Shown here: positions 7,857 through 15,958 of the stretch, piece after piece
How positions within the stretch are numbered: the first letter of the stretch is position 1
Layout of the letters: each line of letters opens with the position of its first letter
DNA from: Enterocloster lavalensis
GTDB lineage: Bacteria > Bacillota > Clostridia > Lachnospirales > Lachnospiraceae
NCBI RefSeq assembly: GCF_902364025.1
Contig: NZ_CABJCG010000001.1
Coordinates: forward strand, 372,001-436,000
Reading direction: 5' to 3'
Length of the DNA stretch: 64,000 bases
The notes under the pieces: model-generated
Told to the model about the DNA's origin: nothing
The model's input: only the letters and a program-made list of their open reading frames with translations
Database searches by the model: none
Position numbers and translations under genes: made by a program

Positions 7857-9266
7857 TTATTGTTGATCCCATGCAAGCTTCATCCGGCCGATCCGCCGGA
7901 CTGAAAGCTCCAGCCGCTCCCGGGTGATCGTGCCGTCCTTCACGGCCGCGAGCACCGCCTCATAGGCCGCGTTAAAATCGGCAGGCATCAGAAGCAGGTC
8001 CACCCCTGCCTCCACGGCCGCCACAGCCGCTTCGCCCGAGGAATACAGATTCTGGATCGCACCCATATTCAGCGCGTCCGTCACCACCACGCCGTCAAAT
8101 CCCAGTTTTTCCCGCAAAACCCCGGTGATCAGGGCGTGGGACAGGGAGGCCGGAGTCTCGTCCCCGGTGACGCCGGGGGCCGCGATGTGGGCGGCCATGA
8201 TGCAGCTCTCCCCGTTTTTCACCGCGTTGGCAAAGGGAACCAGCTCGGCTTCCAACAACTGATCCAGTGTCTTTTCCGTGTAGGAAAAGCCGTCGTGGGT
8301 ATCACCCAGAGTTGCGCCGTGATCGGGAAAATGCTTATATACCGGCTGGATTCCCTGATCCTTCAAGCCCTTCGCCACCTGGCTGGCCATGGACCAGACC
8401 AGCTCCGGGTCCGACCCGAAGGAGCGGTTCCCGATCACCTGGTTGTCGGGGTTGGTCAGCACGTCCGCGTCCGGAGCGAAATCCAGGTTAAAGCCGTACC
8501 CGGAAAGGTAGGAGCCGATGGCGCTGCCCACCTCATAAGCCTTCCCGGGGTCATTCTGCGCACCGATCTCCCACATGTTGGGAAACACCGGCACATCGAA
8601 CCCGGGACGTCCGCCGATGCGGGTAACCTTACCCCCCTCCTCGTCCACGGACAGGATTAACGGCAGACTGCATACCTCACGGCCGATGTAGGCGGTATTC
8701 TCCGTGAGAGCCCTCACCTGCTCCGGATTCTGCAGATTGTTGCGGAAATAGATCAGGCCCCCCACCGGACGGCTCTCCAGAGCTTTCCGCGTGCTATCCC
8801 CGGCCTGCGTCACCGAATCCACACCCGTGAGCGCTTCCGGCGTCACGATAAACAGCTGGGCCACCTTCTCCTCCGTTGTCATACCGTCCAGAATCCGGTC
8901 CAGCCGTTCCTCCAGCAGATTGTCCCCGGCAGGGGGGGATGATTCCGAAACGGACGGACCGGATCCCGCCGCTTGCTGTGCAGCATCTGCAGATGGTTCT
9001 CCCGCTGGGACAGGCGGCTTTGGCGGCGTCTCCGTCACCTGAGGCCGTTCTTCCCGGGCTGAGGCCGCTGCGGGCGGCGATTCCTGCCCCGAAACCCCGG
9101 CTTTGTTCCCATTTTTTTCCATATTTAAGGAAAGCCTGCCGGCCAGCGCATAGATGCCGGTCCCTGCCAAAACAGCTACTGCCACCAGCGCTATGCCCAT
9201 CAGCCAGACAGGCTTTCTTCTGTGATATTTTCTCTGCCTTTTTCTTGAACGCCCTCTATTTTCCAC
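7857..9266 (-). CDS. Membrane-anchored GH3 beta-N-acetylglucosaminidase (NagZ-like)
   Basis: 469 residues from a GTG at 9266 (weak AAGGG site upstream). A basic N-terminus and a TM helix at about 21-44 anchor it; a Pro/Ser/Glu linker leads to the catalytic GH3 domain from about residue 130. Landmarks: DEEGGKVTRIGG, the loop KHFPDHGATLGDTHDG and the nucleophile region GFDGVVVTDALNMGAI. NagZ-type enzymes remove N-acetylglucosamine from muropeptides or wall fragments. The usual loop is KHFPGHGDT, so two residues near the catalytic His differ (D for G, A for D). In this operon it may generate or destroy the wall fragment that the sensors detect; that is inference. Confidence 0.88.
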   Translation of the reverse strand: MENRGRSRKRQRKYHRRKPVWLMGIALVAVAVLAGTGIYALAGRLSLNMEKNGNKAGVSGQESPPAAASAREERPQVTETPPKPPVPAGEPSADAAQQAAGSGPSVSESSPPAGDNLLEERLDRILDGMTTEEKVAQLFIVTPEALTGVDSVTQAGDSTRKALESRPVGGLIYFRNNLQNPEQVRALTENTAYIGREVCSLPLILSVDEEGGKVTRIGGRPGFDVPVFPNMWEIGAQNDPGKAYEVGSAIGSYLSGYGFNLDFAPDADVLTNPDNQVIGNRSFGSDPELVWSMASQVAKGLKDQGIQPVYKHFPDHGATLGDTHDGFSYTEKTLDQLLEAELVPFANAVKNGESCIMAAHIAAPGVTGDETPASLSHALITGVLREKLGFDGVVVTDALNMGAIQNLYSSGEAAVAAVEAGVDLLLMPADFNAAYEAVLAAVKDGTITRERLELSVRRIGRMKLAWDQQ

Positions 9267-9300
9267 CTGAGTTACCCTTACTTCACATTATTTTCGCCGG

Positions 9301-9326
9301 GGCGGCGAAGATCCGTCTCCGCCGCC
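9301..9326 (-). other. Hairpin in the 115-bp gap before the GH3 gene
   Basis: GGCGGCG and CGCCGCC arms with a 12-nt loop on the minus strand, no U-run. It lies in the widest gap of the zinc-ribbon operon and could be an mRNA processing or stability element. Confidence 0.3.
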
Positions 9327-9381
9327 TACAGCTTATTTTGATACCGGCTTTGCATTCCGCTGCAAAATACCGCATTTCCTG

Positions 9382-10368
9382 TCACTGGTCGTACTCGCAG
9401 ATGTAACCCACCGACCCCTTGTAGCTGTCCACCACGGCGATTATGTCGTTTGGCACATCGTTCCACACCCAGCGGTTTTCCTTGTTGTAATAGAACAGAT
9501 TCAGGTAAAACTCATCCTGGCTGATGCTGTCGTCGCGGAAGCTTGGCTCTCCGGCCATCCACACGCCGGGATAGGCGTCGCTGTTTAAGACTTCCTGGCC
9601 CAGAGTACCGTCCACATTGGCCCAGTGGTATTCGTAGGAACCCGCCACCCGGGCGCCGCCGATCCATAGCTTCAGCTTCCGGCTGGCCTCCGTATTCAGC
9701 AGATTGGAGCGGATGTAATCGTACTCCTCCATGCTGTCGATGTGAACCAGATAGCCGCCGTTTGTCTTGGCCTCCTCAAAGGCTTCCGTCCAGGTACAGT
9801 CCTTCAGAATGATTTCATAGCGGTGGGGCGTATCATCGCGCTGGGGAGCCACAGCGGCCTCGGTGGCCGGCTCCGTCTCATCGTCCGTGCTCTGCGCCCC
9901 GGTGGTCTCCTGATCCGCCTGGGATTCCCCTGAACCGGACTCCGGAATGGATTCCGCCATAGTCTCCCTGACCGTCTTGTCAGCCGTGTTCCGGTCTTTT
10001 TCGTCCTCTCCGTCCTCATCCCCGTCCTGTTTTGAGCGCTCGTCCTCCCCGGACCGACCGCCGTCCCAGCTGTCCTCATCCCGCGCCGGGGCCTCCTTAT
10101 GGTCCTTCTGCCATACCAGCTTATAATAGGCGAAGCCGCCCACAGCCCCGACGGCCAGGGCCACGATCAGAAAGAGAATCGCAGCGGTGAGGCACCCCTT
10201 TTTCCTGGGCTTTTCCTCCTGACCGGGACGCTTCCCCGGGCCGTGGGCGGGGCTGGCCGGGGAAGGCCGCCCGGCCGGACCGGAACCGCCCTGGGCCGTC
10301 ATCTTGCCGCATTTAGGACAGAATTTGCTGTTTTCCTTTAAATCTGCGCCGCAATATCTGCACTTCAT
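9382..10368 (-). CDS. Zinc-ribbon, single-TM protein with extracellular C-type-lectin-like domain
   Basis: 328 residues from the ATG at 10368, 8 nt after GGGGG; the ATG at 10374 is too close to that site. Zinc ribbon C3, C6, C17, C20; Pro/Gly linker; TM helix about 60-82; acidic, Ser/Thr/Glu-rich stalk to about 183; then a C-type-lectin-like domain with the classic pattern: YEIILKDCTWTEAFEEAKTNGGYLVHI, KLWIGGARV, the WAN...W core, NRWVWNDVPND and YICEYDQ at the end. These domains bind carbohydrate or protein ligands. The same domain appears in other clostridial surface proteins, usually secreted. Placement behind a zinc ribbon suggests an envelope glycan sensor. Confidence 0.85.
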   Translation of the reverse strand: MKCRYCGADLKENSKFCPKCGKMTAQGGSGPAGRPSPASPAHGPGKRPGQEEKPRKKGCLTAAILFLIVALAVGAVGGFAYYKLVWQKDHKEAPARDEDSWDGGRSGEDERSKQDGDEDGEDEKDRNTADKTVRETMAESIPESGSGESQADQETTGAQSTDDETEPATEAAVAPQRDDTPHRYEIILKDCTWTEAFEEAKTNGGYLVHIDSMEEYDYIRSNLLNTEASRKLKLWIGGARVAGSYEYHWANVDGTLGQEVLNSDAYPGVWMAGEPSFRDDSISQDEFYLNLFYYNKENRWVWNDVPNDIIAVVDSYKGSVGYICEYDQ

Positions 10369-10431
10369 ACGCATTTCCCCCAACCGCGGGCTGCGGCCAC
10401 CGGCCGGACACCGCGGATTCTGCTGTTTCTC

Positions 10432-10830
10432 TTACTGTAACTTTGTCCCGCACTTTTTGCAGAACTTCACTGGCGTATCGTAAGGCTGGCCGCAGTTGGG
10501 GCAGAAAATCCGCTCCGGCTTCACGCCGTCCCCGGTGCCCAGAATTTCTTTTTCTTTTCTCGCCAGCTCCTCGGCCGCCTTCGTCTGCTCCTGAATGATC
10601 TGCTTTTTCTGGCTGATGCTCAGCAGCTGTTCGCCGATCAGCTGAAGGGGCACATCCCCGGTGGCGTTCCACTGCTCATAGACAATGGTGCCAATCTCCT
10701 TCTGCAGCGCCTCGATCTCCGCATTCAGCGTCGCAATATATGTCTGAATTTTCTTGGCTTCCAGAAAGGAAGAAGTTTTAACATTGATTGCGGTAAGACC
10801 CTTTGAAAATGATCCCTTGATATCCGCCAT
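10432..10830 (-). CDS. Small soluble coiled-coil protein with C-terminal zinc ribbon
   Basis: 132 residues from the ATG at 10830; the GTG at 10845 lies inside the GTGGAGG ribosome binding site. Residues about 15-90 are helical and rich in Lys/Glu/Gln heptads (coiled coil). The C-terminus is a zinc ribbon, CPNCGQPYDTPVKFCKKCG, with the same CxxC-x10-CxxC spacing as the N-terminal ribbons of its neighbours. It is the only zinc-ribbon member with no TM helix, so it could be a cytoplasmic adaptor that brings the membrane proteins together. No known family recognised. Confidence 0.8.
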   Translation of the reverse strand: MADIKGSFSKGLTAINVKTSSFLEAKKIQTYIATLNAEIEALQKEIGTIVYEQWNATGDVPLQLIGEQLLSISQKKQIIQEQTKAAEELARKEKEILGTGDGVKPERIFCPNCGQPYDTPVKFCKKCGTKLQ

Positions 10831-10872
10831 GATTTTACCCTCCACATCTGTCGTATTCTTTCGTAATTCCGG

Positions 10873-11772
10873 TCAGTTTAAAACCGCCTCCCGGGCCTTG
10901 ATTAACTCCAGGTTCTTCCGCTCCACATCGTTAAGCAGCGCGTCGTCGCTAAACCGTTCCGGTTCAATCGTACCTGCGTACCAGGACTTGCTGTTGAAAT
11001 AGGCCTGCAGCGCCTCGTCCTTGAACTTTCTGCCGTGTCTGGCGTAAATCTCGTTGCGCGCCAGGCGCAGTTCCTCGGAGGTGAGACCGGCGATATCCGT
11101 GCCGGTCAGATACCGGGTACTGCTGTCCGGAAGGATGTACTCGTCCGCAGTGGGGGATGCGCTGTTGATGTCCCAGGCTGCGGTGGTCTGCGCCTGATTG
11201 ATATCCCAGGCCGCAGTGGTTTGCGCCGCATTGATATCCCAGGCCGCTGTAGTTTGGCTCTCATTCGCATTCCAGGCCGTCGTGGCGGCCGCCCCCTCGC
11301 CGTAGGCGGTCGATTCCGGCGCTGCGGACGTGGTCTGGGCCGGAAGCGTTTCCTCCGCCGAAGTCTCCTCAGCCGTGGTTTCTTCCTCAGCCGGTTCCTC
11401 CTCAGTGTTTTTCTTCTCCCGGGGCTTCTCGTCCTCTTCCCAGTCCTTATCCTCCCGGTCCTCATTCCGGCTCATGGTGGTCTGGCCTGCAAGCTTCTGA
11501 TACAGCCGGTAGCCGACGTAACCGCCGCAGGCGCAGAGCGCCAACACCAAAACGGTCACCAGGACAGCGATCAGGCCGTTTTTCGATTTTTTCTGCTTCG
11601 GCGGCTTTCCCTGAGGGGCCGGCTTCGGCGGCTGCTTTGTGGGAACCGGCTTCGGCGGCTGCTTCCGGCCGGCCGGGCCGCCGGGGGGTCCGGCGGCGTT
11701 GATCCTGGTCCCGCACTTGGGGCAGAATTTCGCCCCATCTGATACGTTTGCTCCACACGATGGACAATTCAT
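10873..11772 (-). CDS. Zinc-ribbon, single-TM protein with extracellular YARHG domain
   Basis: 299 residues. Zinc ribbon C3, C6, C17, C20; Pro/Lys-rich linker with KQPPKP repeats; TM helix about 67-90; a long Glu/Thr stalk; an 11-residue repeat (AQTTAAWDIN-type, about four copies); then a C-terminal YARHG domain with the name-giving motif RNEIYARHGRKF and the downstream FNSKSWY. YARHG is an extracellular domain found in many Clostridia whose ligand is not established. The gene lies 39 bp after the propeller-like gene and 42 bp before the coiled-coil gene, inside the operon. Confidence 0.87.
   Translation of the reverse strand: MNCPSCGANVSDGAKFCPKCGTRINAAGPPGGPAGRKQPPKPVPTKQPPKPAPQGKPPKQKKSKNGLIAVLVTVLVLALCACGGYVGYRLYQKLAGQTTMSRNEDREDKDWEEDEKPREKKNTEEEPAEEETTAEETSAEETLPAQTTSAAPESTAYGEGAAATTAWNANESQTTAAWDINAAQTTAAWDINQAQTTAAWDINSASPTADEYILPDSSTRYLTGTDIAGLTSEELRLARNEIYARHGRKFKDEALQAYFNSKSWYAGTIEPERFSDDALLNDVERKNLELIKAREAVLN
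11165..11296. repeat. 33-bp tandem repeat inside the YARHG gene
   Basis: Four consecutive in-frame 33-bp units begin at 11165, 11198, 11231 and 11264, the last degenerate. They encode the 11-residue TTAAWDIN-type repeat of the surface stalk. A repeat like this changes copy number easily, which would alter stalk length without frameshift. Confidence 0.8.
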
Positions 11773-11811
11773 AAACTCTCGTCCCTCCCGTTCTGGTCCG
11801 TTTTTCCGCTA

Positions 11812-14109
11812 TTAATAGGTGCGGAAGAAGTTGCGGACATCCGTGTCAACCATATAGGTTTCCTTGCCGTTATAATATCTCAGATCGCCCTTCATCCGGT
11901 CGTAGTTGTACTCGGTCAGCATAGCCACGGAGTTCTCCCCGAAAGCATAGTAGTCGTTTACATCATCGCTCAGTTTCTCAGCCTTTTTGCCCTTGATCAT
12001 GGTCAGGGTGCCGCGGTCCTTATCCCGGTTGGGATCGGAAATACAGATCACCGCGCTGCTGCCCGGCACAGACTGCACGCTGTAAACGGAGACGTCAGAC
12101 AGAATGGAATCACCGTTGCAGTACAGATCTGCCACGTTCTTGTCGTTGGTATCCTTCAGATAGTACACATTCCCCTTGGAAACCAGTTCCAGATAGTCCA
12201 CATCGCTGTCGCGCTCCTCCATCTTGCCCAGATCGGAGGCGTTGAGGCTCATAGAGTACAGATCGCCGCTGTCGTCGTAGTCGGCATCCTCGTCTCTCAG
12301 CAGCATATACACCAGATTGTTCTTGGCGTCCTTCATGGTACTGCCCACGCGCTTGCCGTCCAGATCGATCTCCGCTTCCTTGCCTGCGGCGTACACGCAG
12401 TAGGTGACGGACTTGTCTCGGGATTCGCTCAACAGATAAGAGACATCGCTGGCATAGTCGATCTCCGAAAGTTTTACCTTTTTCATCTCCTCAGAGTTTG
12501 TCTTTGTATACATCAGGTAGGAACCAAAATCCTTATTGGCTTCCCGGTCTGCCTGCGTAATGTAAAAATAGGAGATAGAGTTCATAAACTCGCTGGTCAC
12601 CAGGTTTTTCTCACCGTTAGCGTAATAGTACAGCTCTGTGTAAGGGGAGGCGATCTCCTCTTCCTTCAGCTGTTCGCGCAGGCGGTCGCGCTCCTGCTTT
12701 TCCTGGTACTTGCTCATATCCTCGTAATATTTGTCGTCCACAACGGTTCTCTCATAGGTGAAATATCCGCTGCCTACGGTCTCCGTACGCTCATAGTCGG
12801 AACGCACCGGCTCTTTGAGCTGCGCGTCGGCTGCCGCCATGTCGTCGTCCACAAAGTCCATAGCCTTCACCTTGCTGTCCACGGACGCGGTGTAGAAGAA
12901 GGTTCCCTTCTCGATATCCAGCGCCATGACATCATCCACATCGCCTACCAGCTTTTCTTTATCCCCCTGATTCTTCACCAGATAGATGGAATCCTCCTTG
13001 CGCAGCATGATCTTGCTCAAATCATTGGACATTCCGATTACGCTGGAATCGCTGTCAATCTTGATCTTATCCTTTTTCTGTGCCAGATCCTGATAATAAA
13101 TATCATCGGTGCCGTCGCTGTTGCTCACTTCCCACATCACGTTCTTGCCGGCCTTGTCTAAATAGAAATAGTCGATATCGGAAGCCAGCTTGGTCTTATC
13201 CTTGAGATCGCTGACGTAGAGGTTGTCGTTCTTCATATAAACGATCTTGTTGTCCTCCGTCACCCGGTAATAGCCCTGGATGCCGCTGTCGATTTTCACC
13301 GACTCCTTTTTGCCCTTCTTATAGGACAAGGTATAGGTGGGCGTGCCGCTGTAGTCCACATCCTCGATGATGAAGTGGTACTTCCCGTCGTCGCTGATCA
13401 GTTTGAAGCCGGTGTCGAAATCATCGATTGCGTTGTACAGGGAATCGGAATCCGTAAACTTGTCGGTGTACTCCACCGGCTTTTTCTTGGAGTTTTTCAG
13501 GCTCACGCCGTAGATTCCTTTGTCCTTTATGTACATCAGCTCGGTGGGAATGTCGGATTTTCCTTTGCCGCCCACCATGTCCATGACCTTGGGCAGTGCG
13601 AAAATGCCAGCCGCGGCCACCACCGCAACCGCCGCAACCCCGCCGATGATCAGCGGGAGCTTGGATTTCTTCTTTCCGGCAGGAGCCTCCTCCTCCGCAT
13701 AACTTTGGGGCGCCTCCTGGGAACCGTCCATGCGGTAGCCGCAGAACTCGCAGAATACGGAACTGCTCTCAATCTTGTTGCCGCAGTTGGGGCAGAAACA
13801 GAGCTCAGGCTCCTCACTGCCGCCCGCCGGCGCGCTCTCCTGAACCGGCTCCTCCTGCCTGACCGGCTCTTCCCGGCTCACCGGCTGCTCGTAAACCGGC
13901 TGCTGCGCCTGATCCGCCTGACCCTGGCGGACCGGATCTTCATAAATTTTGTGTCCGGCTGCCGGCTGCTCGTTGACAGCTTCCTCCGCGGCATCCAGAT
14001 CCTCCTGCAGAACAACCGTTTTATCCGAATCGTTGTCGACCCTCGCCCCGCATTCCGGGCAGAACAGCGTTCCTTCCTCCAGTTCAGCCATACAATTCTT
14101 ACACTTCAT
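11812..14109 (-). CDS. Double zinc-ribbon, single-TM protein with extracellular propeller-like domain
   Basis: 765 residues, first gene of the operon. Zinc ribbon 1: C3, C6, C17, C20. A Gln/Glu/Pro-rich linker follows, then zinc ribbon 2: C106, C109, C120, C123. TM helix about 151-173. The remaining 590 residues are outside and contain many repeating beta-rich stretches of the type IYYQDLAQKKDKIKI, IYLVKNQGDKEKLVGDV and LVYMLLRDEDADYDDSGDLY, as in TolB/DUF5050-like propellers. The middle has a charged helical insertion (about 480-500). No catalytic motif seen. It starts with the good site GGAGGAG. Its first-gene position suggests it is the most abundant sensor. The propeller assignment is by pattern only. 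Confidence 0.82.
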   Translation of the reverse strand: MKCKNCMAELEEGTLFCPECGARVDNDSDKTVVLQEDLDAAEEAVNEQPAAGHKIYEDPVRQGQADQAQQPVYEQPVSREEPVRQEEPVQESAPAGGSEEPELCFCPNCGNKIESSSVFCEFCGYRMDGSQEAPQSYAEEEAPAGKKKSKLPLIIGGVAAVAVVAAAGIFALPKVMDMVGGKGKSDIPTELMYIKDKGIYGVSLKNSKKKPVEYTDKFTDSDSLYNAIDDFDTGFKLISDDGKYHFIIEDVDYSGTPTYTLSYKKGKKESVKIDSGIQGYYRVTEDNKIVYMKNDNLYVSDLKDKTKLASDIDYFYLDKAGKNVMWEVSNSDGTDDIYYQDLAQKKDKIKIDSDSSVIGMSNDLSKIMLRKEDSIYLVKNQGDKEKLVGDVDDVMALDIEKGTFFYTASVDSKVKAMDFVDDDMAAADAQLKEPVRSDYERTETVGSGYFTYERTVVDDKYYEDMSKYQEKQERDRLREQLKEEEIASPYTELYYYANGEKNLVTSEFMNSISYFYITQADREANKDFGSYLMYTKTNSEEMKKVKLSEIDYASDVSYLLSESRDKSVTYCVYAAGKEAEIDLDGKRVGSTMKDAKNNLVYMLLRDEDADYDDSGDLYSMSLNASDLGKMEERDSDVDYLELVSKGNVYYLKDTNDKNVADLYCNGDSILSDVSVYSVQSVPGSSAVICISDPNRDKDRGTLTMIKGKKAEKLSDDVNDYYAFGENSVAMLTEYNYDRMKGDLRYYNGKETYMVDTDVRNFFRTY

Positions 14110-14336
14110 CTCCTACTCCTCCAGTTTCACATTCATTGATTTATTTAACATAAGCGGGGCGATTCCTCGCCTCCCTCTGTAAAACCCAGGATATCCCGTA
14201 CATTTCTTCCTTTTATCCTATGAATCCGGGCCTCCCGCAAGCACATTTTTTAGGTGCTATACTGATAAGACGCCCTTCGTCGGCCTTTGGTTTTATTTTT
14301 TTAATAATTTTTTTAAAAATTTTATCTATGCTAGCT

Positions 14337-14365
14337 ATTATAATGAATTTTCCGTGTAGATTCAA
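14337..14365 (-). promoter_or_regulatory. Promoter of the zinc-ribbon/kinase operon
   Basis: Reading the minus strand: TTGAAT (14360-14365), a 17-bp spacer, TATAAT (14337-14342). The predicted leader is about 220 nt and starts with a very A/T-rich tract. The 385-bp gap from 14110 to 14493 holds this promoter, the pepT terminator and no credible gene. Confidence 0.75.
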
Positions 14366-14414
14366 GCTCATTATGCAACCTTTGGGTTTTTTTGTAAAAA
14401 CACTCACCTCAGGA

Positions 14415-14432
14415 CTGCACCATTGCATTCAA
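14415..14432 (-). repeat. Partial copy of the post-terminator repeat
   Basis: On the minus strand TTGAATGCAATGG directly follows the pepT terminator, then the match to the family fades. Same orientation as the terminator, like the other copies. Confidence 0.5.
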
Positions 14433-14438
14433 TAATGG

Positions 14439-14479
14439 AAAAGCATTCCCCGGCCTATTGGGGACCAAGGAATACTTTT
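14439..14479 (-). terminator. Terminator of pepT
   Basis: Arms AAAAGTATTCC and GGAATGCTTTT on the minus strand (one mismatch) with an inner CCCC/GGGG stem and a trailing TTTT, 15 bp after the pepT stop. Confidence 0.7.
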
Positions 14480-14493
14480 CTTCAAATTCATGC

Positions 14494-15720
14494 TCAATTT
14501 GCATATTTCCGGACAATCTGCACCAAAAGCTCCGCGATCTTCTCCATGGACTGAACGCAGGTAAATTCATATTTACCGTGGAAATTGTGTCCGCCGGTGC
14601 ACAGATTCGGGCAGGGCAGTCCCATAAAGGACAGTCTGGCTCCGTCGGTGCCGCCCCGGATGGGGGTGATGATGGGGGTGATGCCCAGCTCCTCCATGGC
14701 CTCTTTGGCGTTGTCGATCAGGTACATGTGGGACTCGATCACCTCGCGCATATTGAAATAGGAGTCCTTTACCGTGTACTCCACCGTGCCCTCGCCGTAT
14801 TTCCGGTTCATGAAGTCGGCGCAGAGCGCAAAAGTTTTCTTCTTCTCCTCAAATTTGGCGCGGTCGTGATCCCGGATGATGTAATCCAGGGCCGCTTCCT
14901 CCACGGTGCCGGACATCTGATCCAGATGGATAAAGCCCTCGTATCCCTCCGTGTACATGGGGTTGTCAAATACGGGCAGGAGCGACTGGAACTCCATACC
15001 CAAAAGCAGGGCGTTTTTCATCTTTCCCTTGGCGGTGCCGGGGTGAATGCTGGCTCCGTGGATGGAAACCTTGCCGGAAGCGGCGTTAAAATTCTCATAC
15101 TCCAGCTCTCCCAGGCTGCCGCCGTCCACCGTGTAGGCGATATCCGCGCCGAAGGCCTTCAGATCGAAGCATTTGGTGCCGCAGCCCACCTCCTCGTCGG
15201 GGGTGAAGCCGATGCAGATCTTTCCGTGGGCCACCTCTGGATGGGCGATCAGCCAGGCCGCCGCGGTCATGATCTCCGCCACTCCGGCCTTGTCGTCGGC
15301 CCCCAGCAGGGTGGTGCCGTCCGTTGTGATCAGGTCCTGCCCTTTGTAGCGGGCCAGGTCCGGGAACTCCGAGACGCGCAGCCAGATATCCAGCTCACGG
15401 TTCAGGCAGATGTCTGTTCCGTCGTAGTCCTTCACCAGCTGGGGATGGATGTCCGCCCCGGAAATGGCGGGTGAGGTGTCCATATGGGCGATCAGCCCCA
15501 GGGCCGGGGCATTCTCACAGCCCGCGGTGGCGGGAATGACGGCGAACACGTAGCCGTGCTCGCTGAGGCTTACGTCCTGGGCCCCGATGGACCTAAGCTC
15601 GTCCGCCAGCTGTCCGGCCAACGTCATCTGGCCCGGCGTGCTGGGAACCTGATCCGCGTCCTCCGCGGACATGGTATCAACAGATATATAGCGCATAAAA
15701 CGGTCAATTACTTCAGACAT
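14494..15720 (-). CDS. pepT: Peptidase T (tripeptide aminopeptidase)
   Basis: 408 residues, the usual PepT length. M20 metallopeptidase landmarks: H79 and D81 in [10 protein letters not shown]142 in LGADDKAG, E176/E177 in TPDEEVG, a lid domain in the middle, and [13 protein letters not shown] near the C-terminus. It removes the N-terminal residue from tripeptides in the cytoplasm using two zinc ions. Single-gene unit with its own promoter and terminator. Confidence 0.95.
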   Translation of the reverse strand: MSEVIDRFMRYISVDTMSAEDADQVPSTPGQMTLAGQLADELRSIGAQDVSLSEHGYVFAVIPATAGCENAPALGLIAHMDTSPAISGADIHPQLVKDYDGTDICLNRELDIWLRVSEFPDLARYKGQDLITTDGTTLLGADDKAGVAEIMTAAAWLIAHPEVAHGKICIGFTPDEEVGCGTKCFDLKAFGADIAYTVDGGSLGELEYENFNAASGKVSIHGASIHPGTAKGKMKNALLLGMEFQSLLPVFDNPMYTEGYEGFIHLDQMSGTVEEAALDYIIRDHDRAKFEEKKKTFALCADFMNRKYGEGTVEYTVKDSYFNMREVIESHMYLIDNAKEAMEELGITPIITPIRGGTDGARLSFMGLPCPNLCTGGHNFHGKYEFTCVQSMEKIAELLVQIVRKYAN

Positions 15721-15806
15721 ACAAAATCCCTCCTGTTTTTAGACTCAATGGGTCCAGTAGATCCTGTCGCCAGCCCCAGGGCTGATGACAAGTAATACGT
15801 TTCCTT

Positions 15807-15835
15807 AGTATACCATAATCAGGAAATAAATCCAA
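15807..15835 (-). promoter_or_regulatory. Extended -10 promoter of pepT
   Basis: Minus strand TTGGAT, 17-bp spacer ending in TGG, then TATACT (15807-15812). The TG extension offsets the poor -35. Confidence 0.6.
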
Positions 15836-15888
15836 GGCCGTATCCGTGCTTTTCCCATTTTCCAGCAAACAAATGAGGCACCCTATTC

Positions 15889-15926
15889 AAAAACGGCGCG
15901 GCCGCCCCGAAGAGCGCCGCGCCGCA
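15889..15926 (-). terminator. Terminator of the NADAR-Nudix-PARG operon
   Basis: Minus strand hairpin CGGCGCGGC / GCCGCGCCG followed by TTTTT, 33 bp after the PARG stop codon. Confidence 0.8.
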
Positions 15927-15958
15927 TACCTGTTCTTATACCGGCCGTGGCCGTTTCA

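Noticed and set aside
14110..14336. Cyclic-di-GMP or other known riboswitch
   Set aside because: The conserved core bases of the classes I could recall are not there; no call made without a covariance search.
14213..14435. Overlapping 71-residue frames on both strands between the kinase operon and pepT
   Set aside because: They cover the operon promoter and leader, lie in A/T-rich sequence, have no ribosome binding site and look like no protein.
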